Shown: positions 24,581 to 34,249 of the stretch, one piece after another
Numbering within the stretch: position 1 is the first letter of the stretch
Layout of the letters: each line of letters opens with the position of its first letter
Source: Saprospiraceae bacterium
GTDB taxonomy: Bacteria; Bacteroidota; Bacteroidia; Chitinophagales; Saprospiraceae
Direction: 5' to 3'
Assembly: GCA_016715105.1 (NCBI GenBank)
Contig: JADKBO010000008.1
Location: 62,001-126,000 of the forward strand
Length of the DNA: 64,000 bases
The notes under the pieces: model-generated
What the model saw: only the letters and a program-made list of their open reading frames with translations
What the model was told of the DNA's origin: nothing
The model's database searches: none
Position numbers and translations under genes: made by a program

Positions 24581-26213
24581 GTGACCGAAGCAGACATTAC
24601 CTATAATAAAAATGAAGACGCCAATAAATTACTTTGGGCGCAACTAAATAAAAAGATAGAACATGCCATGCAGGGCGGTGGTGCTAGCCGCTTAGAAAAG
24701 ATACGATCGCAAGGAAAAATGACCGCGCGTGAACGGATAGAAGCGCTGCTGGATGATGGAAAACCACAATTTGAAATGGGCGCCCTTGCTGGTGCAGGTA
24801 TGTATGAAGAAGAAGGTGGATGCCCCTCTGCAGGAGTAGTTGTCGTCATTGGTTACATCAAAAACAGGCTTTGTATTGTTGTCGCCAATGACGCCAGTGT
24901 AAAAGCAGGGGCTTGGTTTCCGATCACCGGAAAGAAAAATCTGCGTGCACAGGAAATTGCCATGGAAAATAAAATTCCAATCATTTACCTAGTTGACAGT
25001 GCTGGAATATACCTACCGCTGCAAGGCGAAATTTTTGCAGATAAGGAACATTTTGGGAGAATTTTCAGAAACAATGCTAAGATGAGTAGCTTGGGTATCC
25101 CACAAATTGCAGCGGTCATGGGTTCCTGTGTTGCTGGCGGTGCCTATTTACCGATCATGTCTGATGAGCCTGATTGTGGAAGGTTCTGGTTCGATTTTTC
25201 TGGCTGGTCCTTATTTGGTGAAGGCTGCAATCGGTGAAGATGTAGATTCAGAAACACTCGGCGGCGCAAGTACTCATGCGGAAATAAGTGGAGTGACGGA
25301 TTATAAATTGCCAAATGATCAAGCTTGTCTGGATAAGATCAGAGATTTGATCGGTTTGATCGGTGCACAACCAAAAGCAGGAATTGACAGAATCAAATCA
25401 GTAAAACCAAGTGCATCAGAAAATGACTTATTTGGCATTTTTCCTGAAAAAGGATTGAAGCCTTATGATATGCGGACGTTATTGGAATCCATCATAGATG
25501 CAAACTCTTTTAATGAATATAAAGCTGAATATGGTCAAACAATTGTCTGCGGTTATGCCCGAATAGATGGCTGGGCTGTCGGAATAGTTGCCAATCAAAG
25601 ATTGATCACCAAAAATGGAAAAGGTGAAATGCAATTTGGTGGGGTAATTTATTCAGATTCTGCGGATAAAGCCACTCGATTTATACTGAATTGCAATCAG
25701 AAAAAGGTGCCACTAGTTTTTATTCATGACGTCACTGGTTTTATGGTGGGTACCCGGTCGGAGCACGGCGGCATCATCAAAGATGGAGCAAAAATGGTCA
25801 ATGCAGTTGCCAATTCTACAGTTCCAAAATTTACGGTTGTTGTTGGAAATTCCTTTGGTGCTGGTAATTACGCCATGTGTGGCAAAGCATATGATCCGAG
25901 GTTGATTGTTGCTTGGCCAAGTGCTAAAATAGCCGTAATGGGCGGTAACCAAGCGGCCAGTGTGCTTGCTCAAATACAAATTTCTTCACAAAAAGCAAAA
26001 GGAAAGACATATTCCAAAGAAGAAGAAATCAATTTGGTTGATGAGATCAAAATGAGATACGAAGAACAAACAAGTCCAACCTATGCCGCTGCCAGACTTT
26101 GGGTGGATGCGGTTATCGATCCACGAAGTACACGTCAATTGCTATCTATGGGCATAGAAATGGCAGATCATGCACCTATAGAACCGTTTAATGTAGGAGT
26201 TATTCAAACATAG
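24581..26213 (+). CDS. Acyl-CoA carboxylase beta (carboxyltransferase) subunit, methylcrotonyl-CoA type, frameshifted
   Basis: Two overlapping frames make one enzyme of about 543 residues. The first gives KMTARERIEALLDDG, FPITGKKNLRAQEIA and GSCVAGGAYLPIMSDE. The second picks up at LIVEGSGSIFLAGPYLVKAA and runs through QFGGVIYSDSADKATRFI, FIHDVTGFMVGTRSEHGGI and GNSFGAGNYAMCGKAYDPR. The join near 25170 needs only one or two bases. The KIRSQGKMTARERI start and the C-terminal acyl-CoA site resemble methylcrotonyl-CoA carboxylase beta more than propionyl-CoA or acetyl-CoA forms, suggesting leucine degradation; a biotin-carrying alpha subunit is not in the window. GTG start, preceded in frame by TAG. 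Confidence 0.85.
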
Positions 26214-26337
26214 TCTGCAACCTAGTCGTTACCTACTTTAATTCTTAGATAATTTCTTTCCTAGATGTTGTGAAATTATGGTAGAATTAATACCTTGTCA
26301 TCGAAAAATTTTTATCATATAATTTAAATGTAACACA

Positions 26338-26823
26338 ATGGGATTGTTTTCTTTTTTGAAAAGTGCAGGTCAAAAACTTTTAGGAAAAACCGCAGAGAAA
26401 AACGACGAAGTAGTAGAAGTAACTCCAGAAGAGGCTGCTGCTGCCAAAGTTGCTAAAGCTAACTTACTAAAAACAGTTGTTGAAGGTTCTGGAATAGTAA
26501 TAGATGGTTTGAGTGTGGATTATGATGGTGACACTGTCACTGTTTATGGTCAGGCTGCAACCGTTGCTGACAAAGAAAAAGTAGTTTTGATGCTTGGTAA
26601 CATTGATGGTGTAGCTTCTGTTGACGACAGAATGTCTGTAGCAGTCCAAGAGCCTGAGTCTGACTTTTATGAAGTTAAAAGTGGTGATTCACTTTCTAAA
26701 ATTGCTAAAGTTTACTACGGCGATGCAATGAAGTATCCAACAATATTCGAGGCTAATAAGCCAATGCTTTCTGATCCTGATAAGATTTATCCAGGTCAAA
26801 TGTTGAGAATACCGAAGTTATAG
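26338..26823 (+). CDS. lysM: BON-LysM protein (Kbp/YgaU type)
   Basis: 161 residues. N-terminal MGLFSFLKSAGQKLLGKTAE, a BON-like domain at about 40-105 (DGLSVDYDGDTVTVYGQAAT, then GNIDGVASVDDRM) and a LysM domain at about 112-160 (FYEVKSGDSLSKIAKVYYGD, then PGQMLRIPKL). This two-domain layout is that of E. coli Kbp (YgaU), a cytoplasmic potassium-binding protein involved in adaptation to osmotic stress. There is no signal peptide, in keeping with Kbp. Single gene with its own terminator. Confidence 0.9.
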   Translation: MGLFSFLKSAGQKLLGKTAEKNDEVVEVTPEEAAAAKVAKANLLKTVVEGSGIVIDGLSVDYDGDTVTVYGQAATVADKEKVVLMLGNIDGVASVDDRMSVAVQEPESDFYEVKSGDSLSKIAKVYYGDAMKYPTIFEANKPMLSDPDKIYPGQMLRIPKL

Positions 26824-26847
26824 TCTTAGAAAAAAGATTTAAAAAAA

Positions 26848-26882
26848 GGCATCAAGTTGTGAAATTTGGTGCCTTTTTTTTT
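26848..26882 (+). terminator. Terminator after the BON-LysM gene
   Basis: GGCATCAA pairs with TTTGGTGCC (one T-G pair) around a short loop, flanked by an A-run and followed by nine or more T. The symmetric A/T flanks would also serve the convergent lycopene cyclase gene. Confidence 0.85.
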
Positions 26883-26898
26883 GAATTGGATTGAAACA

Positions 26899-28062
26899 TT
26901 ATTTCATTATCCTAATCAAAGCCTTGGTAAATAAACCAATATCGCAGGTGGACATGATTTTGAGTTCTTCCAAAATGTTAGTCCGCTCATCAAGAAATTT
27001 AAAAATCTGCTGAGGTTTATTCTTTTCAAAAAGGTCAGAAAAAACTTTGTCACCTGGAACATCGCCAAATAATAAAACCGATAGAAAGGTTTTGTCATAC
27101 ATGATTTGACGAAGCGGTTTGGTTTTTCGCATATCAATTTGCTTTCCTTCTTTCAGACAGGCAATGATGTAGTCACACTGAACCTGAATTTGGCTGAAAG
27201 CATAACCTGTAGATGGCTTTATTGCTCCACCTGCAGAACCAATCGCAATAACTTTTTGTGTATTGAATTTTTTAAAATCATAATCTGTCATAGGGATGAC
27301 ACCAAACTCCTTTTCAATGATTTGGTAACCTTTCAAGTTCAAATGGTGCTCAACGTATTGCTGCAGAATAAGATCATAGGCTTCTTGAGACAATAAGTTA
27401 TTGGAAAAAATAGCCACTTCTACCAAAGCTTTCTTTTCAGAGATCGGCAACACATACATAAATCTCACTTCTCCAGCTTGGTCTATGGTAAAATCCATCA
27501 AAGTGCAAGTATCAGTTTGAAAAGTAGGCTCTTGAGTTTCTATCCACCAACCTTTAAAATGTTGATCTACGTACAAAACATCTTTTGTAGACGGTAACTC
27601 ATCGATGTAACATTTGAAAAACTGCTTCCCAAAATAGGTCTTTTGGTCTTCCAAGGTCACCTCTACTCCACCTTCCTTTTCTTGATATTTTGCTACTTTC
27701 CCTTGCTGGACAACGATGTGATCGCAATTTGATATTTTATCCAAGACATAATTGTAAAACTTATCAGCAGAAATCAACCGATAGCGATAAGGTTGAATTG
27801 GATATTGTTTGGTTAAAAACTTGGATTTGAATATAATATTTGAATAAAAAGTAGTCGCGCATTCATCGAAAATATGGTTTCCCTCCAACCAAGAACACCA
27901 AGTATGGTCATTTCCTTGTTTGGAATCAGGTTCTATTACCAGGATTTTTAAATGGCTGAAAGCGGAATCTGCCAATCTATAGGCTAAGCTCAGCCCCGCT
28001 GCACCGCCTCCACCGATAATAATATCATATTCAATGTAACTTTTTTCCAATACTTTCGTCAA
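26899..28062 (-). CDS. crtY: Lycopene cyclase, CrtY family
   Basis: 387 residues. N-terminal FAD/NAD-binding fold YDIIIGGGGAAGLSLAYRL (about 12-30), the family motif NDHTWCSW near 50, and a C-terminal GSAGGAIKPSTGYAFSQIQ segment equivalent to the G-x-R-x-G-x-x-H-P-T-T-G-Y-S motif. It converts lycopene to beta-carotene, so the organism probably makes cyclic carotenoids or their derivatives. No crtB, crtI or crtZ in the window, so it stands alone. The cofactor-binding motif has four consecutive Gly, which is common in this family in Bacteroidetes. Confidence 0.88.
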   Translation of the reverse strand: MTKVLEKSYIEYDIIIGGGGAAGLSLAYRLADSAFSHLKILVIEPDSKQGNDHTWCSWLEGNHIFDECATTFYSNIIFKSKFLTKQYPIQPYRYRLISADKFYNYVLDKISNCDHIVVQQGKVAKYQEKEGGVEVTLEDQKTYFGKQFFKCYIDELPSTKDVLYVDQHFKGWWIETQEPTFQTDTCTLMDFTIDQAGEVRFMYVLPISEKKALVEVAIFSNNLLSQEAYDLILQQYVEHHLNLKGYQIIEKEFGVIPMTDYDFKKFNTQKVIAIGSAGGAIKPSTGYAFSQIQVQCDYIIACLKEGKQIDMRKTKPLRQIMYDKTFLSVLLFGDVPGDKVFSDLFEKNKPQQIFKFLDERTNILEELKIMSTCDIGLFTKALIRIMK

Positions 28063-28473
28063 ATTCTACGTTAAAATACAACTAATTGTGGTGCTAACAA
28101 AAGCAATAACTTTGAAATATTTTGAATTAAATTGTGAATATTTACTAAACTTTTAAAATCATTCCAATTGAAACTCAGAAAAATTGAATAAAGTTTATAC
28201 ATTTGTCCCACTTTTTAAACAAATTTATCATTAAAGATAATGAATAAAAATCTCACCATAATCATCGCTGATGCTCTTGTTACTACAAGGGCTATATTGC
28301 GTGGGGTTTTTTCTGTATTGCCCAATACAGTTTTTACAGCAATCCCTGTTGCCATCAGGCATAGGCGTTAGAATTTACCACTTCCGAAGATGTTTATTAT
28401 TACATCTGCCGAATACTTTTCGGTCATATAATTTTTTTATTTAATATAACAATTTATTTACGTTCAATTATAA
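28063..28473. other. Divergent intergenic region between crtY and the arginine block
   Basis: Separates two outward-facing genes. It holds a possible small ORF (28240-28371) and two adjacent hairpins near 28384-28425: AGATGT/ACATCT and CCGAA/TTCGG. No TAnnTTTG promoter was found for the plus-strand arginine genes. Confidence 0.5.
28240..28371 (+). CDS. Possible small ORF of 43 codons, uncertain
   Basis: ATG at 28240, stop TAG at 28369-28371. The peptide begins MNKNLTIIIADALVTTRAIL, mostly hydrophobic, slightly reminiscent of the first strand of a response-regulator receiver, with no recognisable domain. It could be a leader peptide, a gene remnant, or chance. No ribosome-binding evidence is strong enough to decide. 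Confidence 0.2.
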   Translation: MNKNLTIIIADALVTTRAILRGVFSVLPNTVFTAIPVAIRHRR

Positions 28474-29208
28474 ATGAGACATCAAGACATCAATATTTTG
28501 ATTGCCGACTCAAGCCACCTAGCATTCGCAGAAACTATAGTCAATGAAATGGAAGCATCTGCAAAAGCGAGAGGCACGGGTATTGCTAAAAGATCTCCAG
28601 AATATATCCAACAAAAAATGGAGGAAGGTAAAGCAGTGATTGCTCTTACTGACGATCTTGTTTGGGTTGGTTTTTGTTACATTGAGACCTGGGATGGTGA
28701 TTATGTTGCAAACTCTGGTTTGATTGTTGCTCCTGAATTTAGAAAAACAGGAATTGCAAAGTCTATCAAACAACGTATATTCAATTTATCCAGAGAAAAA
28801 TACCCGCAAGCAAAGATTTTCGGTCTCACTACTGGTCTTGCAGTTATGAAGATCAATAGTGATTTAGGTTACGAACCTGTCACCTATTCTGAGTTAACCA
28901 AAGATGTGAAGTTTTGGAATGGCTGCAAAAGTTGCGTTAATTATGACATCTTAATTTCAAAAGAGCATAAAAACTGCATGTGCACTGCAATGCTTTATGA
29001 TCCTGAAGATCATTTTACAATTGAAGAAACCAAACAAGACTTCAAAGAAAATGCGGAAATCTACGACCGATTTATGCGTCTCAAAAAGTTGAAAATGTTG
29101 CGTCCATTTTCTAAAAAAGGAAGTGCTATCAAAAATAAACACATGAGAATCAGTACGGGTCTTAGAAATATGGCTGTGCAATCGAGCAAACTTGTTTTCT
29201 CAAATTAA
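28474..29208 (+). CDS. GNAT acyltransferase, probable first enzyme of arginine biosynthesis
   Basis: 244 residues. GNAT fold at about 25-150 with the acetyl-CoA site in SGLIVAPEFRKTGIAKSIKQ (motif A R/Q-x-x-G-x-A form). A C-terminal extension carries four cysteines in two close pairs (NGCKSCVNYD, KNCMCTAML), a possible metal site. Genes of this kind directly before argG in Bacteroidetes are believed to supply N-acylglutamate in place of ArgA or ArgJ; that assignment is by position, not by sequence. It lies 37 bp upstream of argG in the same direction. Confidence 0.7.
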   Translation: MRHQDINILIADSSHLAFAETIVNEMEASAKARGTGIAKRSPEYIQQKMEEGKAVIALTDDLVWVGFCYIETWDGDYVANSGLIVAPEFRKTGIAKSIKQRIFNLSREKYPQAKIFGLTTGLAVMKINSDLGYEPVTYSELTKDVKFWNGCKSCVNYDILISKEHKNCMCTAMLYDPEDHFTIEETKQDFKENAEIYDRFMRLKKLKMLRPFSKKGSAIKNKHMRISTGLRNMAVQSSKLVFSN

Positions 29209-29245
29209 AATGAATCTTTTTTATAACTGTCAATAATTAAAATTA

Positions 29246-30335
29246 ATGTCTGCAAGACCACAAATTGTACTCGGATTTAGCGGAGGCCTCGATACATCTT
29301 TTTGCGTAAAATACCTTACTGAAGACAGGGGTTTTGACGTTCATTCTATTGTAGTGAATACTGGTGGATTTGATGAAGAAGAACTAATAAAGATAGAAGC
29401 TCATGCATACAAGTTGGGAGTTGTTAGTCACACAAGTGTTGATGCAACCAAAACGTACTATGAGGACATCATCAAATATTTAATTTTTGGCAATGTTTTA
29501 AAAAACAATACTTATCCACTCAGTGTGAGCGCTGAAAGATTGAGCCAAGCTTTACACATTGCTGAACATGTAAAAAATGGGGGCTTCAGCTGTTGCACAC
29601 GGTAGTACAGGTGCGGGAAACGATCAAGTAAGATTTGATATGGTTTTTCACATCATGATACCGGATGTAGAAATCATCACACCCATCAGAGATTTAAAAC
29701 TTAGCCGAGAAGCAGAAATTGAATATTTAACTGAGCGCGGTGTCTCAATGAATTTTGCAAAGGCAGCCTACTCTATCAACAAAGGTCTTTGGGGAACAAG
29801 TGTTGGCGGAAGAGAAACTCTAAATTCAAAAGGCATTTTGCCTGAGGAATATGCCCTTCAAGCAATTGCGGGACCTTATGGCATAGGCAGAGACATTCAC
29901 GTGGGAGATACAATCATCGGCATCAAAGGAAGAGTTGGCTTTGAGGCAGCTGCACCAATTTTGATCATCAAAGCTCACCACGCATTAGAAAAACATGTGC
30001 TTACCAAATGGCAATTGTCATGGAAAGACCAATTGTCTATGTTTTATGGCACTTGGCTTCACGAAGGTCAGATCATGGACCCAGTAATGAGAGACATTGA
30101 AGCATTACTTACTTCTTCTCAAAAAAATGTTACAGGAGATGTTTTCATTCAACTAAATCCGTACAGATATCAAATGATTGGCATCCAATCTGATTTTGAT
30201 TTGATGAGTAAAAAGTTTGGTAGCTACGGTGAAATGAATACCGGCTGGACTGGAACAGATGTGCGTGGCTTCAGCAAAATTTTTGGCAATCAGACGGGTA
30301 TTTACCATAAAATACAAGAAGATAACAAAAACTAA
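29246..30335 (+). CDS. argG: Argininosuccinate synthase, frameshifted
   Basis: The first frame contains the P-loop-like LGFSGGLDTSFCVKYL and ends near YPLSVSAERLSQALHIAEHV. The second begins AVAHGSTGAGNDQVRFD, the citrulline/ATP-binding signature, and ends at 30335. The break is at about 29573-29583 in an A-run followed by a G-run, where one base restores HVKNMGASAVAHG. ArgG joins citrulline and aspartate using ATP. An active gene is expected because every other arginine gene is present, so the break is treated as a consensus error. Full length would be about 363 residues, shorter than E. coli ArgG but as in the Bacteroidetes form. Confidence 0.9.
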
Positions 30336-30339
30336 ATCG

Positions 30340-31323
30340 ATGTCAGAAAAGATCAAAGTAGGAATTGTTGGCGGCGCTGGATACACTAGTGGCGAACTAT
30401 TGAGAATACTCATCAATCATCCAGCAGTTTCAATTGATTTGATCAACAGCAAGAGTAATGCGGGAAAACCTATTGGAAGTGTACATCAAGACCTTTTTTA
30501 CTCGGAGTTATATTTTACAGATTCAGAAGCCTGGAGTGAATGCGAAGTTTTGTTCCTCACAACAGGGCATGGAGAAGCTGTAAAATTCATGGAGAAAAAT
30601 GAATTACCAGAACGATTAAAAGTCATTGACCTTTCACACGATTTCAGATTAGCTGAAAAATCAAAATCAGGAAATAAACAATTCATTTATGGCCTTCCAG
30701 AAATGAATAGAGATAAAATTAAAGAAGCCCAATATATTGCCAATCCTGGATGTTTTGCTACGGCCATTCAGCTAGGGTTACTTCCTTTGGCCTCTCATAA
30801 TTTATTGAATGATGTATACACTACGGGGATTACTGGTTCAACAGGTGCTGGACAATCTTTGTCACCAACAGGCCATTTTTCTTGGAGGGCAAACAATATC
30901 CAAGCCTATAAAACGCTGACACATCAACATGTTGGTGAAATTGGAGAATCTCTTTCTGCTTTACAAAATGGCAATAAACCAGCTATTCATTTTGTGCCTT
31001 GGAGGGGTGATTTCACACGAGGAATTTTTATATCTTCTCAAGTAAATTGTAGTGTTTCACTTGATGAGCTTACTGCAATGTATGTTGATTTTTATAAAGA
31101 GCACCCATTTACGTATCTTTCACAAAATGACATTCATTTAAAACAAGTGGTCAACACCAATTACGCGAATATTCAATTAGAAAAAAATGGTGACCAATTG
31201 GTTATACACAGCATTATTGACAATTTAGTGAAAGGAGCAAGCGGTCAGGCCATTCAAAATATGAACTTAATTTTTGGATTGGAAGAAACGCTTGGTTTGA
31301 ATCTAAAAGCGAATCTATTTTAA
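30340..31323 (+). CDS. argC: N-acyl-gamma-glutamyl-phosphate reductase
   Basis: 327 residues from an ATG 5 bp after the argG stop; a longer in-frame start would lie inside argG. NADP-binding VGIVGGAGYTSGELLRIL at the N-terminus, catalytic Cys in ANPGCFATAIQLG, and the VPWRGDFTRGIF region match ArgC. It makes N-acylglutamate semialdehyde from the phosphate produced by ArgB. Same operon as argG. Confidence 0.95.
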   Translation: MSEKIKVGIVGGAGYTSGELLRILINHPAVSIDLINSKSNAGKPIGSVHQDLFYSELYFTDSEAWSECEVLFLTTGHGEAVKFMEKNELPERLKVIDLSHDFRLAEKSKSGNKQFIYGLPEMNRDKIKEAQYIANPGCFATAIQLGLLPLASHNLLNDVYTTGITGSTGAGQSLSPTGHFSWRANNIQAYKTLTHQHVGEIGESLSALQNGNKPAIHFVPWRGDFTRGIFISSQVNCSVSLDELTAMYVDFYKEHPFTYLSQNDIHLKQVVNTNYANIQLEKNGDQLVIHSIIDNLVKGASGQAIQNMNLIFGLEETLGLNLKANLF

Positions 31324-31384
31324 GCTAAAATATTGATATTTAATAAATTAACTCACCAATATTAAACCATCAAAATAAAAGAAA

Positions 31385-32548
31385 ATGAAACTATTTGATG
31401 TATATCCTATCAACCAAATTGAAATCAGCAAAGGAAAAGGCAGTTTCGTTTGGGACAAAAATGGAGTTGAATACTTGGACATGTATGGCGGTCATGCTGT
31501 CATCAGTATAGGCCATTGTCATCCTCATTGGGTTAGGAAATTGCAACATCAAACAGAAACATTGGCTTTCTATTCGAATTCCATCATCATTGCATTACAA
31601 GAAGAACTAGCTGATTTGCTTGGTAAAATATCCAAAAAGGAGGACTATCAATTATTTCTTGTAAACAGCGGTGCTGAAGCAAATGAAAATGCACTTAAAC
31701 TTGCTTCATTTCATACTGGAAGAAAAAAAGTAGTCGCATTCAAGAAGGGATTTCATGGTCGAACTTCATTGGCAGTAGCTGCAACGGACAATCCTGCTCT
31801 TGTCGCTCCAATCAATGAAACTGATAACATCATTTTTTCAGACCTCAATGATATTGAAGCACTCACTGATATTTTCAAAAATCAAGGTGACAAAATAGCT
31901 GCTGTCATTGTGGAAGGCATACAAGGAATAGGAGGCATCCATGTTTGCACCGACGAATTCCTATTGGCAATCAGGTCTTTATGTGACCAATATGGAAGTG
32001 TTTATATAGCTGACAGTGTGCAGTGTGGATATGGTCGTTCTGGAATATTTTATGCTCATGACAGTGCAGGTGTCAATGCAGACATCTACACAATGGCCAA
32101 AGGAATGGGTAATGGTTTTCCTATTGGCGGCATTTCTATTGCACCAGATTTGAAGCCAAAACATGGGATGTTGGGTACCACTTTTGGCGGAAACCATTTA
32201 GCCTGTGCGGCTGCAATTGCAGTATTGGAAGTGATTAGAGACGAAAATTTATTGGAAAATACCATAAAAATGGGTGCACTTTTGATGAAAGGTTTGAGTC
32301 AGCTACCAGGGATTAATAATCTCAGAGGCAAGGGTTTAATGATTGGTTGGGATCCAGATGAACCAAACAAAGATATCAGGTCTAAGTTATTAAACAACCA
32401 ACACATTTTCACTGGCTCGGCAAAACCAAATGTGGTAAGATTACTACCATCCTTAGCTATCAACGAAAATGAGTGTAACCAATTTTTATCAGCAATTTCT
32501 CAAGAACTACAAGTAACAAAAGATGAAGCAATTCATATCGGCGCATGA
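31385..32548 (+). CDS. argD: Acylornithine aminotransferase
   Basis: 387 residues. Class III PLP aminotransferase: YLDMYGGHAVISIGHCHPHW, the phosphate-binding VNSGAEANENALKLA, ADSVQCGYGRSG, and the PLP Lys in TMAKGMGNGFPIGG. It transaminates N-acylglutamate semialdehyde to N-acylornithine. The last 26 bases overlap the start of argF', indicating translational coupling. It follows argC after 61 bp. Confidence 0.94.
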   Translation: MKLFDVYPINQIEISKGKGSFVWDKNGVEYLDMYGGHAVISIGHCHPHWVRKLQHQTETLAFYSNSIIIALQEELADLLGKISKKEDYQLFLVNSGAEANENALKLASFHTGRKKVVAFKKGFHGRTSLAVAATDNPALVAPINETDNIIFSDLNDIEALTDIFKNQGDKIAAVIVEGIQGIGGIHVCTDEFLLAIRSLCDQYGSVYIADSVQCGYGRSGIFYAHDSAGVNADIYTMAKGMGNGFPIGGISIAPDLKPKHGMLGTTFGGNHLACAAAIAVLEVIRDENLLENTIKMGALLMKGLSQLPGINNLRGKGLMIGWDPDEPNKDIRSKLLNNQHIFTGSAKPNVVRLLPSLAINENECNQFLSAISQELQVTKDEAIHIGA

Positions 32549-33473
32549 TGTAACTGACATAGAAAGTTTGGTTCAAACGGCTTTGGCCTATAAAGCGAAT
32601 CCATTCAAAAATAATACACTGGGCAGTGGAAAAAGAATTGGATGTATTTTCATGAATCCTAGTATGCGTACAAGACTCAGCACACAAATCGCAGCTAAGA
32701 ATTTGGGTATGGAGGCAATTGTGCTCAATGCAGGAGGTGAGGGTTGGTCTTTGGAGTTTGAGGACGACGCCATCATGAATGGAACAACTGTAGAACACAT
32801 CAAGGATGCAGCACGCGTTTTCGGCCAGTATTTTGACATCCTTGCTTTGAGGTCATTTCCAGCATTCAAAAACAGAGATGACGACTACAGTGAACACATC
32901 ATCAAACAAGTCATCAAATATTCTGGTATTCCGGTGATCAGTTTGGAAAGTGCAACATTACATCCATTACAAAGTTTGGCCGACATCGTGACCATGAACG
33001 AATTGGGATCTGCAATAAAAAGACCCAAAGTAGTGCTTACATGGGCCCCACACATTAAATCAATACCTCATTGTGTGTCTAATAGTTTTGCTCAATGGGT
33101 TAATAAGTGGGGAAAAGCTGATTTTGTTATCACCCATCCAGAAGGATACGAGCTCAATGAGGATTATACAAACGGAGCAACCATCACGCACAATCAAAAT
33201 GAAGCTTTGGAAGGTGCAGATTTTGTTTACGTGAAAAACTGGTCAAGTTACAAGGATTATGGAGCACTTTTGAGTTATGATTCTTCATGGATGTTGACTC
33301 AAAAACACCTGGAAAAAACCAATGATGCCAAAGTAATGCATTGTCTTCCCGTAAGAAGAAATGTAGAATTGAGCGGCGAAGTTTTAGATGGCCCAAATAG
33401 TATAGTAACGCATCAGGCTGGAAATAGGGTTTGGGCTGCACAAGCTGTCATATCCAATATTCTGAAAAGATGA
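32523..33473 (+). CDS. argF': N-acylornithine carbamoyltransferase (ArgF' type)
   Basis: 316 residues. The carbamoyl-phosphate loop is SMRTRLST (ordinary OTCases have S-x-R-T-R-T), with HPLQSLAD, THPEGYELN and HCLPVRRN, the combination of the N-acetyl/N-succinylornithine carbamoyltransferase family of Xanthomonas and Bacteroides. It therefore acts on the acylated intermediate, and deacylation comes after carbamoylation. The published acyl-specificity position (Pro90 in the Bacteroides fragilis succinyl enzyme, Glu92 in the Xanthomonas acetyl enzyme) is Val90 here, in GTTVEHIKDA, so the acyl group cannot be assigned. Overlaps argD by 26 bp and argB by 4 bp. Confidence 0.92.
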   Translation: MKQFISAHDVTDIESLVQTALAYKANPFKNNTLGSGKRIGCIFMNPSMRTRLSTQIAAKNLGMEAIVLNAGGEGWSLEFEDDAIMNGTTVEHIKDAARVFGQYFDILALRSFPAFKNRDDDYSEHIIKQVIKYSGIPVISLESATLHPLQSLADIVTMNELGSAIKRPKVVLTWAPHIKSIPHCVSNSFAQWVNKWGKADFVITHPEGYELNEDYTNGATITHNQNEALEGADFVYVKNWSSYKDYGALLSYDSSWMLTQKHLEKTNDAKVMHCLPVRRNVELSGEVLDGPNSIVTHQAGNRVWAAQAVISNILKR

Positions 33474-34249
33474 GTAAGCTCTTCGTAGTCAAAATAGGTG
33501 GTAACATTGTTGATGATACCGATAAGTTAAACCATTTTCTGACAGAATTTGCCAAAATTGAGGGTTCAAAAATTTTGATCCATGGCGGTGGAAAAATTGC
33601 TACTTGTCTTGCAGAGAAAATGGGCATAGAACAAACCATGGTAAACGGGCGCAGAATTACGGATGAAAAGACATTGGATATTGTTACCATGGTTTATGCA
33701 GGTCTCATCAATAAAAAAATAGTTGCAAAATTACAATCATTGGATTGCAATGCCCTCGGATTCTGCGGCGCTGATGGAAATCTTATCAAAAGTCATAAAC
33801 GCACTGGGGCAAACATTGATTATGGATTCGTGGGTGATGTTGATATAGTCAATCATGAGTTATTAAAGCTGCTTTTAGATCAAGCTTATGTGCCCATAAT
33901 TGCTCCCATTACACACGACCAAAAAGGAACATTGCTCAATACCAATGCTGATACTGTGGCTCAAGAAGTAGCATGTGCTATGGCAGCCATCTTTGATACC
34001 ACCCTGATTTATTCTTTTGAAAAAGAAGGTGTACTTTTGGATGTAAACGATGATGAATCAGTCATTTCAAAACTCGATCAGGGTTACTATGATGAGCTTA
34101 AATCTGCAGGCAAAATTTTTGCTGGTATGATTCCAAAGTTAGATAATGCTTTTATTGCCATTGAAAAAGGTCTGAAAAGTGTGATCATTGGGAATGCTGA
34201 TCATTTGCAAATGCTGATAACTGGAGATAAAGGAACTACCATTGGATAA
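33470..34249 (+). CDS. argB: Acetylglutamate kinase family (ArgB)
   Basis: 259 residues from the ATG overlapping the argF' stop as ATGA. Amino-acid kinase fold: VVKIGGNIVDD at the N-terminus, LIHGGGKIAT, MVNGRRITDE, GFCGADGNLIKS and the end GMIPKLDNAFIAIEKG. It phosphorylates the N-acylglutamate made by the first enzyme. The N-terminal helix that confers arginine feedback inhibition in some bacteria is absent, so it is probably not directly inhibited through that route. The last 8 bases overlap the next gene. Confidence 0.94.
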   Translation: MSKLFVVKIGGNIVDDTDKLNHFLTEFAKIEGSKILIHGGGKIATCLAEKMGIEQTMVNGRRITDEKTLDIVTMVYAGLINKKIVAKLQSLDCNALGFCGADGNLIKSHKRTGANIDYGFVGDVDIVNHELLKLLLDQAYVPIIAPITHDQKGTLLNTNADTVAQEVACAMAAIFDTTLIYSFEKEGVLLDVNDDESVISKLDQGYYDELKSAGKIFAGMIPKLDNAFIAIEKGLKSVIIGNADHLQMLITGDKGTTIG

